DNA of 31,325 bases, taken from CAZMGD01 sp964565705. GTDB lineage: Bacteria > Actinomycetota > Acidimicrobiia > Acidimicrobiales > Ilumatobacteraceae. Both the position numbers and the translations under genes were made by a program. Position 1 is the first letter of the stretch. The number at the start of each line of letters is the position of its first letter. Location of the stretch: positions 1-31,325 of the forward strand of contig CAZMGD010000042.1 in NCBI GenBank assembly GCA_964565705.1. Direction: 5' to 3'. Below the pieces are notes generated by a model. The model was given only the letters and a program-made list of their open reading frames with translations. It was not told where the DNA came from and searched no databases. Below are positions 7,585 through 15,719 of this stretch, one piece after another.

Positions 7585-8715
7585 ATGCGGGTGCTGGTCT
7601 TGGGTGCCGGGTTCGGTGGTCTGGAGCTGTCGACGACGTTGTCGGAGGTGCTGGGCGACGAGGTCGAGGTCACACTGGTCGACAAGAGCGACGGCTTCGT
7701 GTTCGGGTACTCGAAGCTCGACGTGATGTTCGGCCACCGCAGCGCGGACACGGTGATCCACTCCTACGCCGACGTCGTCAAGCCCGGCGTGCGCTTCGTC
7801 CAGACGACGATCCGCTCGATCGAGCCGGACGCCCGCCGCGTCGAGACCGACGCCGGCACGTTCGACGCCGACGTGATGGTGGTCGCGCTCGGCGCCGACC
7901 TCCATCCGTCGGCGACACCGGGGCTGGTCGAGGGCGGCCACGAGTTCTACACCGTGCCGGGAGCGTTCGCCCTCCGTGAGGTGCTGGCGGACTTCGAAGG
8001 CGGCCGGGTCGTGGTCGGCGTGACCTCGACGCCGTTCAAGTGCCCGCCGGCGCCGAGCGAGACGGCGCTGTTGATGCACGACTTCCTCACCGAGCGGGGG
8101 CTGCGCGAGCGGTCCGAGATCGCGCTGGTGATGCCACTGCCGCTGCCGATCCCGCCGTCGCCGGACGCGTCGGCGGCGATCCTCGAGGGCTTCGCCACAC
8201 GCGGGATCGAGTGGCACCCGAACCGCCTCGTGCGCGAGATCGACCCGGCGCGCAAGGTGCTGAAGTTCCAGGACGACGGCGAGATGCCCTTCGACCTGTT
8301 CCTCGGCGTCCCGCAGCACCGCGTGCCCGAGGTCGTCGCCGAGTCGGGGATGTGCGTGGACGGCTGGATCCCCGTCGACCCGATCACCTTGGAGACTCGC
8401 CACCCGGGCGTCTACGCCGTCGGCGACGTCACCAGCGTGGGCACGCCCAAGGCCGGCGTGTTCGCCGAGGGCCAGGCGTCGGTCGTGGCCGCCGAGATCA
8501 TCGCCTCGGTCCGCGGCGGCGACGCCGACGGCTACGACGGGCGCGGCGTCTGCTACCTGGAGTTCGGCAACGAGGGCGTCGCGATGGTCGACGTCACGTT
8601 CGTGTCCGGCCAGCCACCGGTCGGTCACCTCCGCGGCCCCTCGCTCGACTTCACCGCCGAGAAGCAGCGGTTCGGCACCACCCGGATCGCCCGCTGGTTC
8701 AACCGCCCCTGGTGA
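7585..8715 (+). CDS. NAD(P)/FAD-dependent oxidoreductase, SQR/FCSD-like
   Basis: A 376-residue flavoprotein. The N-terminal FAD-binding Rossmann motif is VLVLGAGFGGLELS (GxGxxG, residues 7-12); the second FAD motif is GVYAVGDVTSVGTPKAGVFA near residue 274. The segment FKCPPAPSE with C153 is typical of sulfide:quinone reductase and flavocytochrome c sulfide dehydrogenase relatives, where this Cys is near the flavin. Other Cys residues exist (for instance in SGMCVDGW and GVCYLEF), but whether they form the full SQR set cannot be judged here. Family members oxidise sulfide or act as NADH dehydrogenase-like enzymes at the membrane surface. ATG 7585 is preceded by GAGGAGGG at 7573-7580. The gene ends 13 bases before the convergent enoyl-CoA hydratase gene. 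Confidence 0.82.
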   Translation: MRVLVLGAGFGGLELSTTLSEVLGDEVEVTLVDKSDGFVFGYSKLDVMFGHRSADTVIHSYADVVKPGVRFVQTTIRSIEPDARRVETDAGTFDADVMVVALGADLHPSATPGLVEGGHEFYTVPGAFALREVLADFEGGRVVVGVTSTPFKCPPAPSETALLMHDFLTERGLRERSEIALVMPLPLPIPPSPDASAAILEGFATRGIEWHPNRLVREIDPARKVLKFQDDGEMPFDLFLGVPQHRVPEVVAESGMCVDGWIPVDPITLETRHPGVYAVGDVTSVGTPKAGVFAEGQASVVAAEIIASVRGGDADGYDGRGVCYLEFGNEGVAMVDVTFVSGQPPVGHLRGPSLDFTAEKQRFGTTRIARWFNRPW

Positions 8716-8728
8716 CCGCCCGCTCCGA

Positions 8729-9526
8729 TCAGGGGCGGGGGCCGGTGGTCGCCTGGCGGTAGGCGTCCATGTAGGCGGTCACCTCGGGGGAGCTCGACAG
8801 GCGCATCTGGGCGTTGATCTCGAGCGCCAGCGCGGCGTCGAGGTCGGGTGCCTCGACGTTGCGCCAGAGCACCTGTTTGGTGGTGCGAAGACCGGCGGCC
8901 GTGTAGGACGTCATCCGCCGGGCGTAGCCGAGCGCGGTCTCGATCAGCTCCTCGTCGGGCACGACCTTGGACACGATGCCCAGCTCCAGCGCCTCGGCGG
9001 CGTCGATGTCGCGGCCGGTGAGGATCAGGTCGAACGCCCGGGCGTTGCCCACCAGCCGGGGCAGCATGTAGGTGATGCCCATCTCGCAGCCGGACAGGCC
9101 GGTGCGGATCGACGCCGAGCAGAACCGCGCCGACGCGGCGGCGATGCGGATGTCGGACGCGCACGACAGCGCGAACCCGCCGCCGAACGCCGGGCCGTTG
9201 ACCGCGGCGATCACGACTTGGGGCGTGTCGCGAACCGCGGCGACCAGGTTCGACACGAAGGCCTGGGCGTCGCCCATCGCGTTCATGTGCGGGTGGGCGC
9301 CCGGTGCCGGCGGCTCGCCCCAGTCCTTGAGGTCCAGGCCGGCACAGAAGCCGCGTCCGCTCCCGGTCAGCACGATCACCCGGCAGTCGGGGTCGGCGCC
9401 CACGGTGTCCAGCGCGGTGTAGAGGTCGGCGACCAGATCGAAGCTGATCGCGTTCAGCCGCTCCGCACGGGCCAGGCGCACCATGGTGATGTGGGGCTCG
9501 AGGGGGACGATCTCGACGGTGGTCAC
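8729..9526 (-). CDS. Enoyl-CoA hydratase/isomerase family protein
   Basis: A 265-residue crotonase-fold protein. The oxyanion-hole segments are visible: GFCAGLDLKDWG (residues 59-70) and NGPAFGGGFALSCASDIRIA (110-129). The following segment is GLSGCEMGITYMLPRLVG, a pattern seen in actinobacterial EchA-type paralogs; E148 in it may be the acid/base residue, whereas the usual first catalytic Glu position is not obviously acidic. Crotonases hydrate, isomerise or otherwise process acyl-CoA thioesters; the specific substrate is open. ATG 9526 starts at TTVEIVPLEPHI. It lies next to xylB on the same strand with an 81-base gap in which I see no clear hairpin. Confidence 0.88.
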   Translation of the reverse strand: MTTVEIVPLEPHITMVRLARAERLNAISFDLVADLYTALDTVGADPDCRVIVLTGSGRGFCAGLDLKDWGEPPAPGAHPHMNAMGDAQAFVSNLVAAVRDTPQVVIAAVNGPAFGGGFALSCASDIRIAAASARFCSASIRTGLSGCEMGITYMLPRLVGNARAFDLILTGRDIDAAEALELGIVSKVVPDEELIETALGYARRMTSYTAAGLRTTKQVLWRNVEAPDLDAALALEINAQMRLSSSPEVTAYMDAYRQATTGPRP

Positions 9527-9607
9527 GAAGCGGCTCCCTGGATGGCTCGCGGCGGATGACGGAGGCGGCCAGCGTAGGGAGCGGGTCGGATCACGCGAGA
9601 GCCGGGC

Positions 9608-10993
9608 TCACCAGCCGGATGTGTCGTCGGCCAGCGCCGCGTACCGGGCCCGGACCTCGGGTTGCGGCTCACCGTCGAACGTCACGGCCGGCGCCGGCGG
9701 CCAGTCGGGCGGCGCCGCCGTGCCGGCGAGTGCCCACGCTGCCTGGCGGGCAGCGCCGATCGCCACGTACTCGGCTGGCTGCAACACCTGTACCGGTCGC
9801 CCGAAGATCGACGGGGCGAGCTGCTGCACCGCCGCGCTGCGAGCCCCACCGCCGATCAGGAGCACTCGGCTCGGCTCCACGCCGAGCGCATCGACGCCGT
9901 CGGCCAGCGAGCAGAGCAACGCCTCGACCGCGGCGCGGGCGAGTTGCTCGCGCGTCGTCGCCGAGGTGAGCCCGCGCAGCACGCCGGTCGCTTCGGGGCG
10001 GTCCGGGGTGCGCTCGCCGTCCAGGTAGGGCAGCAGGGTCAACCCGCCGGCGCCCGGCGGCGCGGCCAGTGCCAGCCGGGCGAGCTCGTCGAGGTCGACA
10101 CCGAGGAGGGCGGCGGTGAGGGTGAGGATCCGTGACGCGTTCACGGTGCACACGAGCGGCAGGTACCGGCCTGAGGCGTCGCAGAACCCTGCGACCGAAC
10201 CCGTCGGGTCCGCCGACGGTGCGTCGGCGACGCAGCACGCGGTGCCCGACGTGCCGATCGACACGACGACGTCGCCAACGGAGATACCGAGGCCGAGGGC
10301 AGCCGCCATGTTGTCGCCGGTGCCGGCGGCCAACACCTGCCCGGCGGGCGTGGTGGCCGCCACGTCGCCGGGTTCGACGAGCCTGGGCAGGGACGGTGCG
10401 TCGGTGCGGTCGAGGGCCCAGGCCGCGATGTCGGGCAGCCACGCCCGCCGAGCCGGCGAGTGGTAGCCCGTGCCCGACGCGTCGCCGTGGTCCGTCGTCG
10501 GTTCCGTGCCCCGCCCGGCCAGCTGCCACGTCAGCCAGTCGTGGGGCAACAGTACCGACGCCGTTCGCGTCGCGTGCGGCGGCTCGTGCTCGGCCATCCA
10601 TCGCAGCTTGGTGACGGTGAACGAGGCGCTCGGCACGGAGCCGATCGCGTCGGCGCACGGCTGCCGCCCACCCAACCGCTCCACGACCTTGCGCACCTGG
10701 GGCGCGGACCGCAGGTCGTTCCACAGCAGCGCGGGCCGGAGCACCTCGCCCGTGCGGTCGAGCGCCACCATCCCGTGCTGCTGGCCGGCGACGGCGATCG
10801 CCGACGCCCGCTCCAAGAGGTCCGCACCGGCGCGCTGCAGCGCGTCCCACCACGCGGCGGGGTGCACCTCCGTTCCGGGCGGGTGCGGCGCCGACGCCTC
10901 GTCCACCACGGTCCCGTCCTCGGCGCGCACGAGCAGCACCTTGACCGACTGCGTGGACGAATCCACCCCGGCGACGAGGGTCTCCGCGTTCAC
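9608..10993 (-). CDS. xylB: Xylulokinase
   Basis: A 461-residue FGGY-family carbohydrate kinase that phosphorylates D-xylulose to xylulose 5-phosphate. Signatures: N-terminal phosphate loop GVDSSTQSVKVLLV, the substrate segment AVAGQQHGMVALD, WNDLRSAPQV, the catalytic-Asp region AAGTGDNMAAALG, and the ATP-binding SIGTSGT and LIGGGARSAAVQQL. The start is GTG 10993. Together with the ROK regulator upstream and divergent xylA it makes a xylose catabolism locus. Its start codon lies only four bases from a 109-bp dyad element (10998-11106), so expression or translation is probably controlled separately from the regulator gene. Confidence 0.92.
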   Translation of the reverse strand: MNAETLVAGVDSSTQSVKVLLVRAEDGTVVDEASAPHPPGTEVHPAAWWDALQRAGADLLERASAIAVAGQQHGMVALDRTGEVLRPALLWNDLRSAPQVRKVVERLGGRQPCADAIGSVPSASFTVTKLRWMAEHEPPHATRTASVLLPHDWLTWQLAGRGTEPTTDHGDASGTGYHSPARRAWLPDIAAWALDRTDAPSLPRLVEPGDVAATTPAGQVLAAGTGDNMAAALGLGISVGDVVVSIGTSGTACCVADAPSADPTGSVAGFCDASGRYLPLVCTVNASRILTLTAALLGVDLDELARLALAAPPGAGGLTLLPYLDGERTPDRPEATGVLRGLTSATTREQLARAAVEALLCSLADGVDALGVEPSRVLLIGGGARSAAVQQLAPSIFGRPVQVLQPAEYVAIGAARQAAWALAGTAAPPDWPPAPAVTFDGEPQPEVRARYAALADDTSGW

Positions 10994-10997
10994 CGGA

Positions 10998-11106
10998 CGT
11001 GTCCGACTCTGTGTGAGTTCCGTGTTCTGTGTGACGACCGGAGCCTCCGACCTGGCTCACAGCGTTCTACGTTCACACAGAGTGGGCGCGTCACACAGAC
11101 GTGGAC
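10998..11106. promoter_or_regulatory. Dyad element with four TCTGTGTGA repeats (xylB upstream)
   Basis: Four 9-bp repeats lie at 11008-11016 and 11026-11034 (TCTGTGTGA) and at 11073-11081 and 11091-11099 (TCACACAGA, the reverse complement). Offsets are 0, 18, 65 and 83. The ends are CGTGTCC (10998-11004) and CGTGGAC (11100-11106); GTCC and GGAC are complementary and placed symmetrically, three bases outside the outer repeats. Repeats 1 and 3 extend to an 11-bp perfect inverted pair, as do 2 and 4. It fills the 133-base gap between the ROK gene stop and the xylB start. The same geometry recurs at 28414-28522. It could be an operator for the ROK protein or another oligomeric regulator. Confidence 0.85.
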
Positions 11107-11126
11107 GTTCGCGAGCGGGCGCCCGG

Positions 11127-12311
11127 TCATGCTGCCCGGTTCCTCGGTCGGCGGGGGTCGTCGAGCAGGGACTCGAACCCGAGGTCGGCGGCGCCGATCA
11201 GCGCGGCGTCGCTGCCGAAGTGGGCGGCGGCGAGCGAGACGCAGGACCGTGGGGTGGCCAGTGCACGGTGATCGAGCTCGACCTGGATGGCCGGGCGGAG
11301 GTGGTCGAACGCGTCGGCGAAGAACCCGCCCAGCACGATCAGCTCCGGGTTGAACACGTTCACCATGCCGGCGAGGCCGATCCCCAGCCAACGTCCGGTC
11401 TCGGCCAGCGCGCCGACGGCGCGCGGCTCGCCGGCCTGCGCCCGAGCCAGCAGCGCGCTCGTCGCCGCGCGCCCGTGCCGGGCACGGGCACCGTGGACGC
11501 GGCGCACGAGGGCGGCCTCGCCGACCTCCGTCTCCCAGCAGCCCCGCGACCCGCACCGGCACCGAGCGCCGTCGGGGTTCACAGGCAGGTGCCCGAGCTC
11601 GCCGGCATACCCGGCCGTGCCACGCAGCGGCGCACCGCGCACGAGCACCCCGCCGCCCATCCCGGCCTCACCCGACAGGTACAGCACGTCGAGGTGCCCT
11701 CGCGCCGCGCCGCGCCCGACCTCTGCGCGCATGCCGAGGTCGGCCTCGTTGGCGACGGACGGGTCGAGCCCGCGCAGCCGTGCTCGGAGCAGCTGGTGCA
11801 GGGGCACGTCGCGCCAGCCGAGGTTCGGGGCGACGCGCACGATGCCGGCATCGCGGTCGACGACCCCGGCGACGGCGACGCCGCAGCCCACCAGCGTGAG
11901 CGAGCGGCTGCGCCTCCGCACGCGGCTCGCCAGCATCCGGACGGTATCGACCACCGCGTCGGGTTGCGGGTGCTGCAGCGCCACCCGCTCCTGGTGCACC
12001 ACGTCGCCTCCCAACCGGACAGCGGCGACGGCGACGGACTCGGCCGAGATCTCGATGCCCATCGAGCCGACGTCGGGTGCGGCTGACACGACTGGTGAGG
12101 GGCGTCCGGGCCCGTCGCGCAGGGCCGTGTCGTGCTCGCGGACGAGGCCGTCGTCGGCCAGCTCGGTCACGAGCGAGGCGATCGCCGTCCGCGTCAGTCC
12201 GGTGGTCGCGCTGAGCTGCGAGCGGGTGGCCGGCCCGGCGTGGACGTGCCGCAGCACGGTGCTCAGGTTGGCGCGCCGAACGTGCTCGTTGCGCATGCCC
12301 CCCGGCGTCAT
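11127..12311 (-). CDS. ROK-family transcriptional regulator (XylR-like)
   Basis: A 394-residue repressor/sugar-sensor. An N-terminal winged helix-turn-helix (ATRSQLSATTGLTRTAIASL, about residue 28-47) is followed by a ROK domain with MGIEISAESVAVAAV, the sugar/zinc segment YAGELGHLPV and the ROK zinc motif CRCGSRGCWE, then NVFNPELIVLGG. ROK regulators of this layout, called XylR, control xylose genes in Gram-positive bacteria by releasing operators on sugar binding. It is divergent from xylA (89 bases between starts) and upstream of xylB, which fits that role. ATG 12311 has no clear ribosome-binding site, so a leaderless transcript or use of ATG 12296 is possible. Confidence 0.9.
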   Translation of the reverse strand: MTPGGMRNEHVRRANLSTVLRHVHAGPATRSQLSATTGLTRTAIASLVTELADDGLVREHDTALRDGPGRPSPVVSAAPDVGSMGIEISAESVAVAAVRLGGDVVHQERVALQHPQPDAVVDTVRMLASRVRRRSRSLTLVGCGVAVAGVVDRDAGIVRVAPNLGWRDVPLHQLLRARLRGLDPSVANEADLGMRAEVGRGAARGHLDVLYLSGEAGMGGGVLVRGAPLRGTAGYAGELGHLPVNPDGARCRCGSRGCWETEVGEAALVRRVHGARARHGRAATSALLARAQAGEPRAVGALAETGRWLGIGLAGMVNVFNPELIVLGGFFADAFDHLRPAIQVELDHRALATPRSCVSLAAAHFGSDAALIGAADLGFESLLDDPRRPRNRAA

Positions 12312-12400
12312 GACGCCAGCCTAGGCGCACGGCCCAGCGGGATTTGTTATCGTCACTCACATATCCGCGCACCTGGGGTCGCGCGAACTGGGAGGCACAG

Positions 12401-13738
12401 ATGTCCAGTTTCTTCACCGAGGTCGAGGGTCGGATCCCGTACGAGGGTCCAGACTCCGACAACCCGCTCGCGTTCCGCTGGTACGACCCCGACCGGGTGG
12501 TGGCCGGCCGCACGATGGCCGAGCACCTGCGCTTCGCCGTCTGCTACTGGCACTCGTTCGCGTGGGACGGCTTCGACATCTTCGGCGCCGGCACGCTCGA
12601 CCGGCCCTGGCACCCGTCGGCGTCGCCGTCGCTGGACCCGCTGCAGGCGGCGCAGACGAAGATGGACGCCGCGTTCGAGTTCTTCGACAAGCTCGGGACG
12701 CCGTTCTACTGCTTCCACGATCGGGACATCGCGCCCGAAGGAGCGTCGTTCGGGGAGAGCGCCAAGCTGCTCGACGCGATGGCTGAGCGGGCGGCCGCCG
12801 AGCAAGAACGCACCGGCGTACGGCTGCTGTGGGGCACCGCCAACCTGTTCTCCAACCCGCGGTACCAGGCGGGCGCGGCGACGAACCCCGACCCCGAAGT
12901 CTTCGCCTTCGCCGCCGCGCAGGTGGCCCAGTGCTTGGAGGTCACGCACCGTCTCGGGGGCGAGAACTACGTGCTCTGGGGAGGACGCGAGGGCTACGAG
13001 ACGTTGCTCAACACCGACATGGCGCGCGAGCTCGATCAGCTCGGCCGCTTCCTGTCGATGGTCGTCGAGCACAAGCAGCGAATCGGCTTCCACGGCACGC
13101 TCTTGCTCGAACCCAAGCCGTTCGAACCGACCAAGCACCAGTACGACTACGACGTGGCGGCGGTGCACGCGTTCCTGGAGAAGTACGACCTCGCCGACGA
13201 GTACCGGGTCAACATCGAGGTCAACCATGCCACCCTGTCCGGTCACGACTTCGCCCACGAGATCGCCGTCGCCATGAACGCCGGCATCTTCGGGTCGATC
13301 GACGCCAACGCCGGTGACGACCGTCTCGGCTGGGACCTCGACCGCTTCCCCGTCTCGGTGGAGCAGATGAGCCTCGGGATGCTCGAGATCCTGCGCGGTG
13401 GTGGCTTCACGACGGGCGGGCTGAACTTCGACGCCAAGTTGCGCCGCCAGTCGATCGACCGCACCGACCTGTTCCATGCCCACATCGGCGGGATGGACAC
13501 CATGGCCCGCGCGCTGCTGGTCGCGACGTCGATCATCGACTCCGGTGAGCTCGACGCGTTCCGAGAGGATCGCTACGCCGGGTGGGGCGGCGAGCTGGGC
13601 CGCTCGATCCTGGACGGCACGACGACCCTGGCGGACCTCCACACCAGAGCGTTCACCGCGGGCGAGCCGGCCCGGCACTCGGGGCGCCAGGAGCGTCTCG
13701 AGAACGTCGTCGCCAAGCACGTCGACCGCGCCCGCTGA
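12401..13738 (+). CDS. xylA: Xylose isomerase (long, class II type)
   Basis: A 445-residue enzyme converting D-xylose to D-xylulose. The N-terminal part (IPYEGPDSDNPLAFRWYD) and the overall length match the long class II enzymes rather than the about 390-residue class I form usual in Streptomyces-type actinobacteria. Active-site segments: YCFHDRDIAPEG with the catalytic His, LWGGREGYETLLNTD, LEPKPFEPTKHQYDYD with metal ligands, EVNHATLSGHDFAHEI and SIDANAGDDRLGWDLDRFP. ATG 12401 is preceded by GGAGG at 12391-12395. It is divergent from the ROK regulator; xylB lies beyond that on the other strand. A small GC hairpin follows the stop. Confidence 0.94.
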   Translation: MSSFFTEVEGRIPYEGPDSDNPLAFRWYDPDRVVAGRTMAEHLRFAVCYWHSFAWDGFDIFGAGTLDRPWHPSASPSLDPLQAAQTKMDAAFEFFDKLGTPFYCFHDRDIAPEGASFGESAKLLDAMAERAAAEQERTGVRLLWGTANLFSNPRYQAGAATNPDPEVFAFAAAQVAQCLEVTHRLGGENYVLWGGREGYETLLNTDMARELDQLGRFLSMVVEHKQRIGFHGTLLLEPKPFEPTKHQYDYDVAAVHAFLEKYDLADEYRVNIEVNHATLSGHDFAHEIAVAMNAGIFGSIDANAGDDRLGWDLDRFPVSVEQMSLGMLEILRGGGFTTGGLNFDAKLRRQSIDRTDLFHAHIGGMDTMARALLVATSIIDSGELDAFREDRYAGWGGELGRSILDGTTTLADLHTRAFTAGEPARHSGRQERLENVVAKHVDRAR

Positions 13739-13741
13739 CGC

Positions 13742-14048
13742 GCGACCGGCGCCGGCCGGTCGGCGCAACTCGGGGATGATCTGCTCCCCCCACTGCCGGA
13801 GGGTCTCCATGCAGACCTCGTGGGGCACGGTGCCCATCTGGCTCATCAGCATGATGTCGTCGACGCCGATGTCGCGCAGCTCGCGGACCCGGGCGACGTC
13901 GGCGAGCACGTCGTCGGAACCCTCGGACTCGTCGAGGCCGCCGAAGCCGAGCACCGGTGGCGCCGCGCCCGGCGCCGAGCTCCAGCCGGTGCTCGCGCTC
14001 GGGCGTCGGATCGGTCAACTGGGCTTGGAACCCCACCGAGAACTTCAC
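13742..14048 (-). pseudogene. Remnant of an LLM-class flavin-dependent oxidoreductase gene
   Basis: Two pieces of one family are present on this strand in different frames. From GTG 14048 the frame reads VKFSVGFQAQLTDP, a typical N-terminus of luciferase-like monooxygenases. From about 13957 downward, shifted by one base, the frame reads LGFGGLDESEGSDD, then DIGVDDIMLMSQMGTVPHEV and ETLRQWGEQIIPEL, a typical C-terminal segment of the same family. The approximately 250 residues that should lie between are missing, and the expected stop after IIPEL is absent, the frame running on antisense to xylA. I read this as an internal deletion with frameshift and a truncated 3' end. This accounts for most of the 440-base gap between xylA and the SPFH gene; 14049-14178 shows only the ribosome-binding site of the next gene. 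Confidence 0.75.
13743..13762. terminator. Short GC hairpin after xylA
   Basis: CGACCGGC (13743-13750), loop GCCG, GCCGGTCG (13755-13762): an 8-bp perfect stem starting four bases after the xylA stop. There is no T-tract, so termination strength is uncertain. Confidence 0.5.
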
Positions 14049-14178
14049 GACGAGGATCCTTCCCGCTCGGTCCGCCTGCCCGCAGTCGAGCATCGGGCGC
14101 GGACCACCCGCTGGCGGAGGAGTCGCCGCACCACTCTCCTGCGCGATGCTGACGCCACTCATCTCAGGAGGCTTTGAC

Positions 14179-15051
14179 GTGGTGTGGATCATCTTCCTCG
14201 CGATCGCGGTGCCGATCGTCGCCGTGCTCTTGTGGATCGCGCTCGACGACTCGTTCGTGCGCATCGAGCCGGGCCAGCTCGGGCTGCTGCTGATCAAGGG
14301 CAAGGCGACCGACAAGGCGCTCGAACCGGGCCCGCACTGGGTGCCGGCGATGCGCCGGCGAACGGTCCAGACCTACCCGTCGACGGAGATGTCGTATCGG
14401 GCAGGGGCACCGGACACGACCACGGTCAGCATGCTCGAACGGGCCGGACCATCGATCCGGACGTCGCTCGTCGACCGCTCGACCGCGACCGCGTCGTACA
14501 CCGTGCGCTTCCGCCTCGACACTCCGAGGCTGCGCACGGTGCACGATCGGTTCGGTCCCGAAGGCATCTGGTCCGCGGTGCGCGACGAGAGCGAGGCGGC
14601 GATGCGCGAGGCGCTGGGTGGCGCCACCATCGACGACCTGTTCGGCGGGGCCAGGGCGCCGCTGGAGCAGCGCCTCGCCACCGTCGTCGGCCAGCGGCTC
14701 GACGAGTTCGGGATCGTCGTGACGATGCTGCAACTCGGCGACATCGACCTCGGCCGCACGGGTGAGGTCATCGAGGCCACCGCGCGCGCACGCCTCGAGC
14801 TCGAGCGCGAGCAGGCAGAGGCCGCGATGCGCATCGCTCGGGCGCGCATCGACGCCGACCTGACGCCGTTCGTCGGCGCAGCGGGTTCCGCGCTCGCGCT
14901 GCGCTATCGCGAGGTGGACTCGTGGCGCGAGGTGGCCCGGACCGGCAAGGGCATGGTGCCCGCACCGGGCCGATCGAGTGGGAGCGATGTGATGCCGGTC
15001 GAGGACGATGCGCCTGACGCGACGGTCGACGACGGCGAGGCGGAGCAGTGA
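14179..15051 (+). CDS. SPFH/band 7 domain membrane protein
   Basis: A 290-residue protein with one N-terminal transmembrane helix (WIIFLAIAVPIVAVLLWIAL) followed by an SPFH domain (VRIEPGQLGLLLIKGKATDK, TASYTVRFRLDTPRL, EAMREALGGATIDDLF, RLDEFGIVVTMLQLGDIDL) and a charged helical segment (ARLELEREQAEAAMRIARA) likely to oligomerise. SPFH proteins form membrane microdomain scaffolds and often assist membrane protease complexes. GTG 14179 is chosen because AGGAGG at 14166-14171 has ideal spacing; an in-frame ATG at 14146 has none. The stop overlaps the next start by four bases (GTGA), so the two are co-translated. Confidence 0.82.
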   Translation: MVWIIFLAIAVPIVAVLLWIALDDSFVRIEPGQLGLLLIKGKATDKALEPGPHWVPAMRRRTVQTYPSTEMSYRAGAPDTTTVSMLERAGPSIRTSLVDRSTATASYTVRFRLDTPRLRTVHDRFGPEGIWSAVRDESEAAMREALGGATIDDLFGGARAPLEQRLATVVGQRLDEFGIVVTMLQLGDIDLGRTGEVIEATARARLELEREQAEAAMRIARARIDADLTPFVGAAGSALALRYREVDSWREVARTGKGMVPAPGRSSGSDVMPVEDDAPDATVDDGEAEQ

Positions 15052-15677
15052 CGACATCTCGAGCGAACCGCAACCACCGTGTGCTCGAAGTGCTCGCCGT
15101 GGTCATGCTCGGCATCGCGACCATCGGCACGGCGTGGTGCGGCTATCAGGCGACGCGATGGAACGGCGAGGAGGAGGACCACGCCCGCACGGCGTCGGAC
15201 CTGCAGGTGGAGGCGGCGCGCCAGTTCGGCCTCGCCACCCAGCAGGTGTCGTACGACAGCATCATGGTGGCCCAGTACGCGCAGGCGGTCGTCAACGGTG
15301 ACGAGCGGCTCCAGGAGTTCTACCTCGACTCGCTGTTCAGGCCGCCGTTCCTGCCGACGCTCGAGGCGTGGCGGGCCGAGATCGCCGCCGGCCAGAACCC
15401 GAGCAGCCTCGTGACCGATCAGGAGTACCTCGACGCCCAGTTGGCGCCGTACCGCGAGACCGCGGAGCGATCGTCGGTGGCAGCGGAGCAGGCCCGGGCT
15501 GCCGGTGACAACGCCGACGACTACGTGCTCACGACGCTCCTCCTCGCGTCCGCCTTGTTCTTCGCCGGCCTGACGACGTCGTTCCGGCTCCGCCTGCCAC
15601 AGGTCATGCTGCTGTCGGGATCGGGGATCCTCATCGCGTTCGCCGCGTCGCGCCTGGCCGACCTGCCGATCGCCTGA
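15048..15677 (+). CDS. Hypothetical membrane protein coupled to SPFH gene
   Basis: A 209-residue protein with one N-terminal hydrophobic helix (about residue 13-33, VLEVLAVVMLGIATIGTAW), a polar, Gln/Glu-rich middle domain of about 110 residues with helical character, and two C-terminal helices (about 156-178 and 184-205). The layout is reminiscent of DUF4337-like membrane proteins, but I cannot assign the family with certainty. It overlaps the SPFH gene by GTGA, so a stoichiometric membrane complex with that protein is the natural inference. No catalytic motif is visible. Confidence 0.72.
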   Translation: MTTSRANRNHRVLEVLAVVMLGIATIGTAWCGYQATRWNGEEEDHARTASDLQVEAARQFGLATQQVSYDSIMVAQYAQAVVNGDERLQEFYLDSLFRPPFLPTLEAWRAEIAAGQNPSSLVTDQEYLDAQLAPYRETAERSSVAAEQARAAGDNADDYVLTTLLLASALFFAGLTTSFRLRLPQVMLLSGSGILIAFAASRLADLPIA

Positions 15678-15719
15678 CCGCGTTCGTCCGCGCGGCCGTG
15701 AGCTGCAAGTCTGGCCGGC

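Noticed and set aside
12340..12362. GTCACTCACA near the xylA/ROK starts as a fifth copy of the TCACACAGA repeat
   Set aside because: It matches only in part and has no partner at 18-base spacing or flanking CGTGTCC/CGTGGAC ends.
12353..13954. Long open frame antisense to xylA
   Set aside because: It is a GC-rich shadow of xylA apart from the first about 60 codons, which belong to the LLM remnant.
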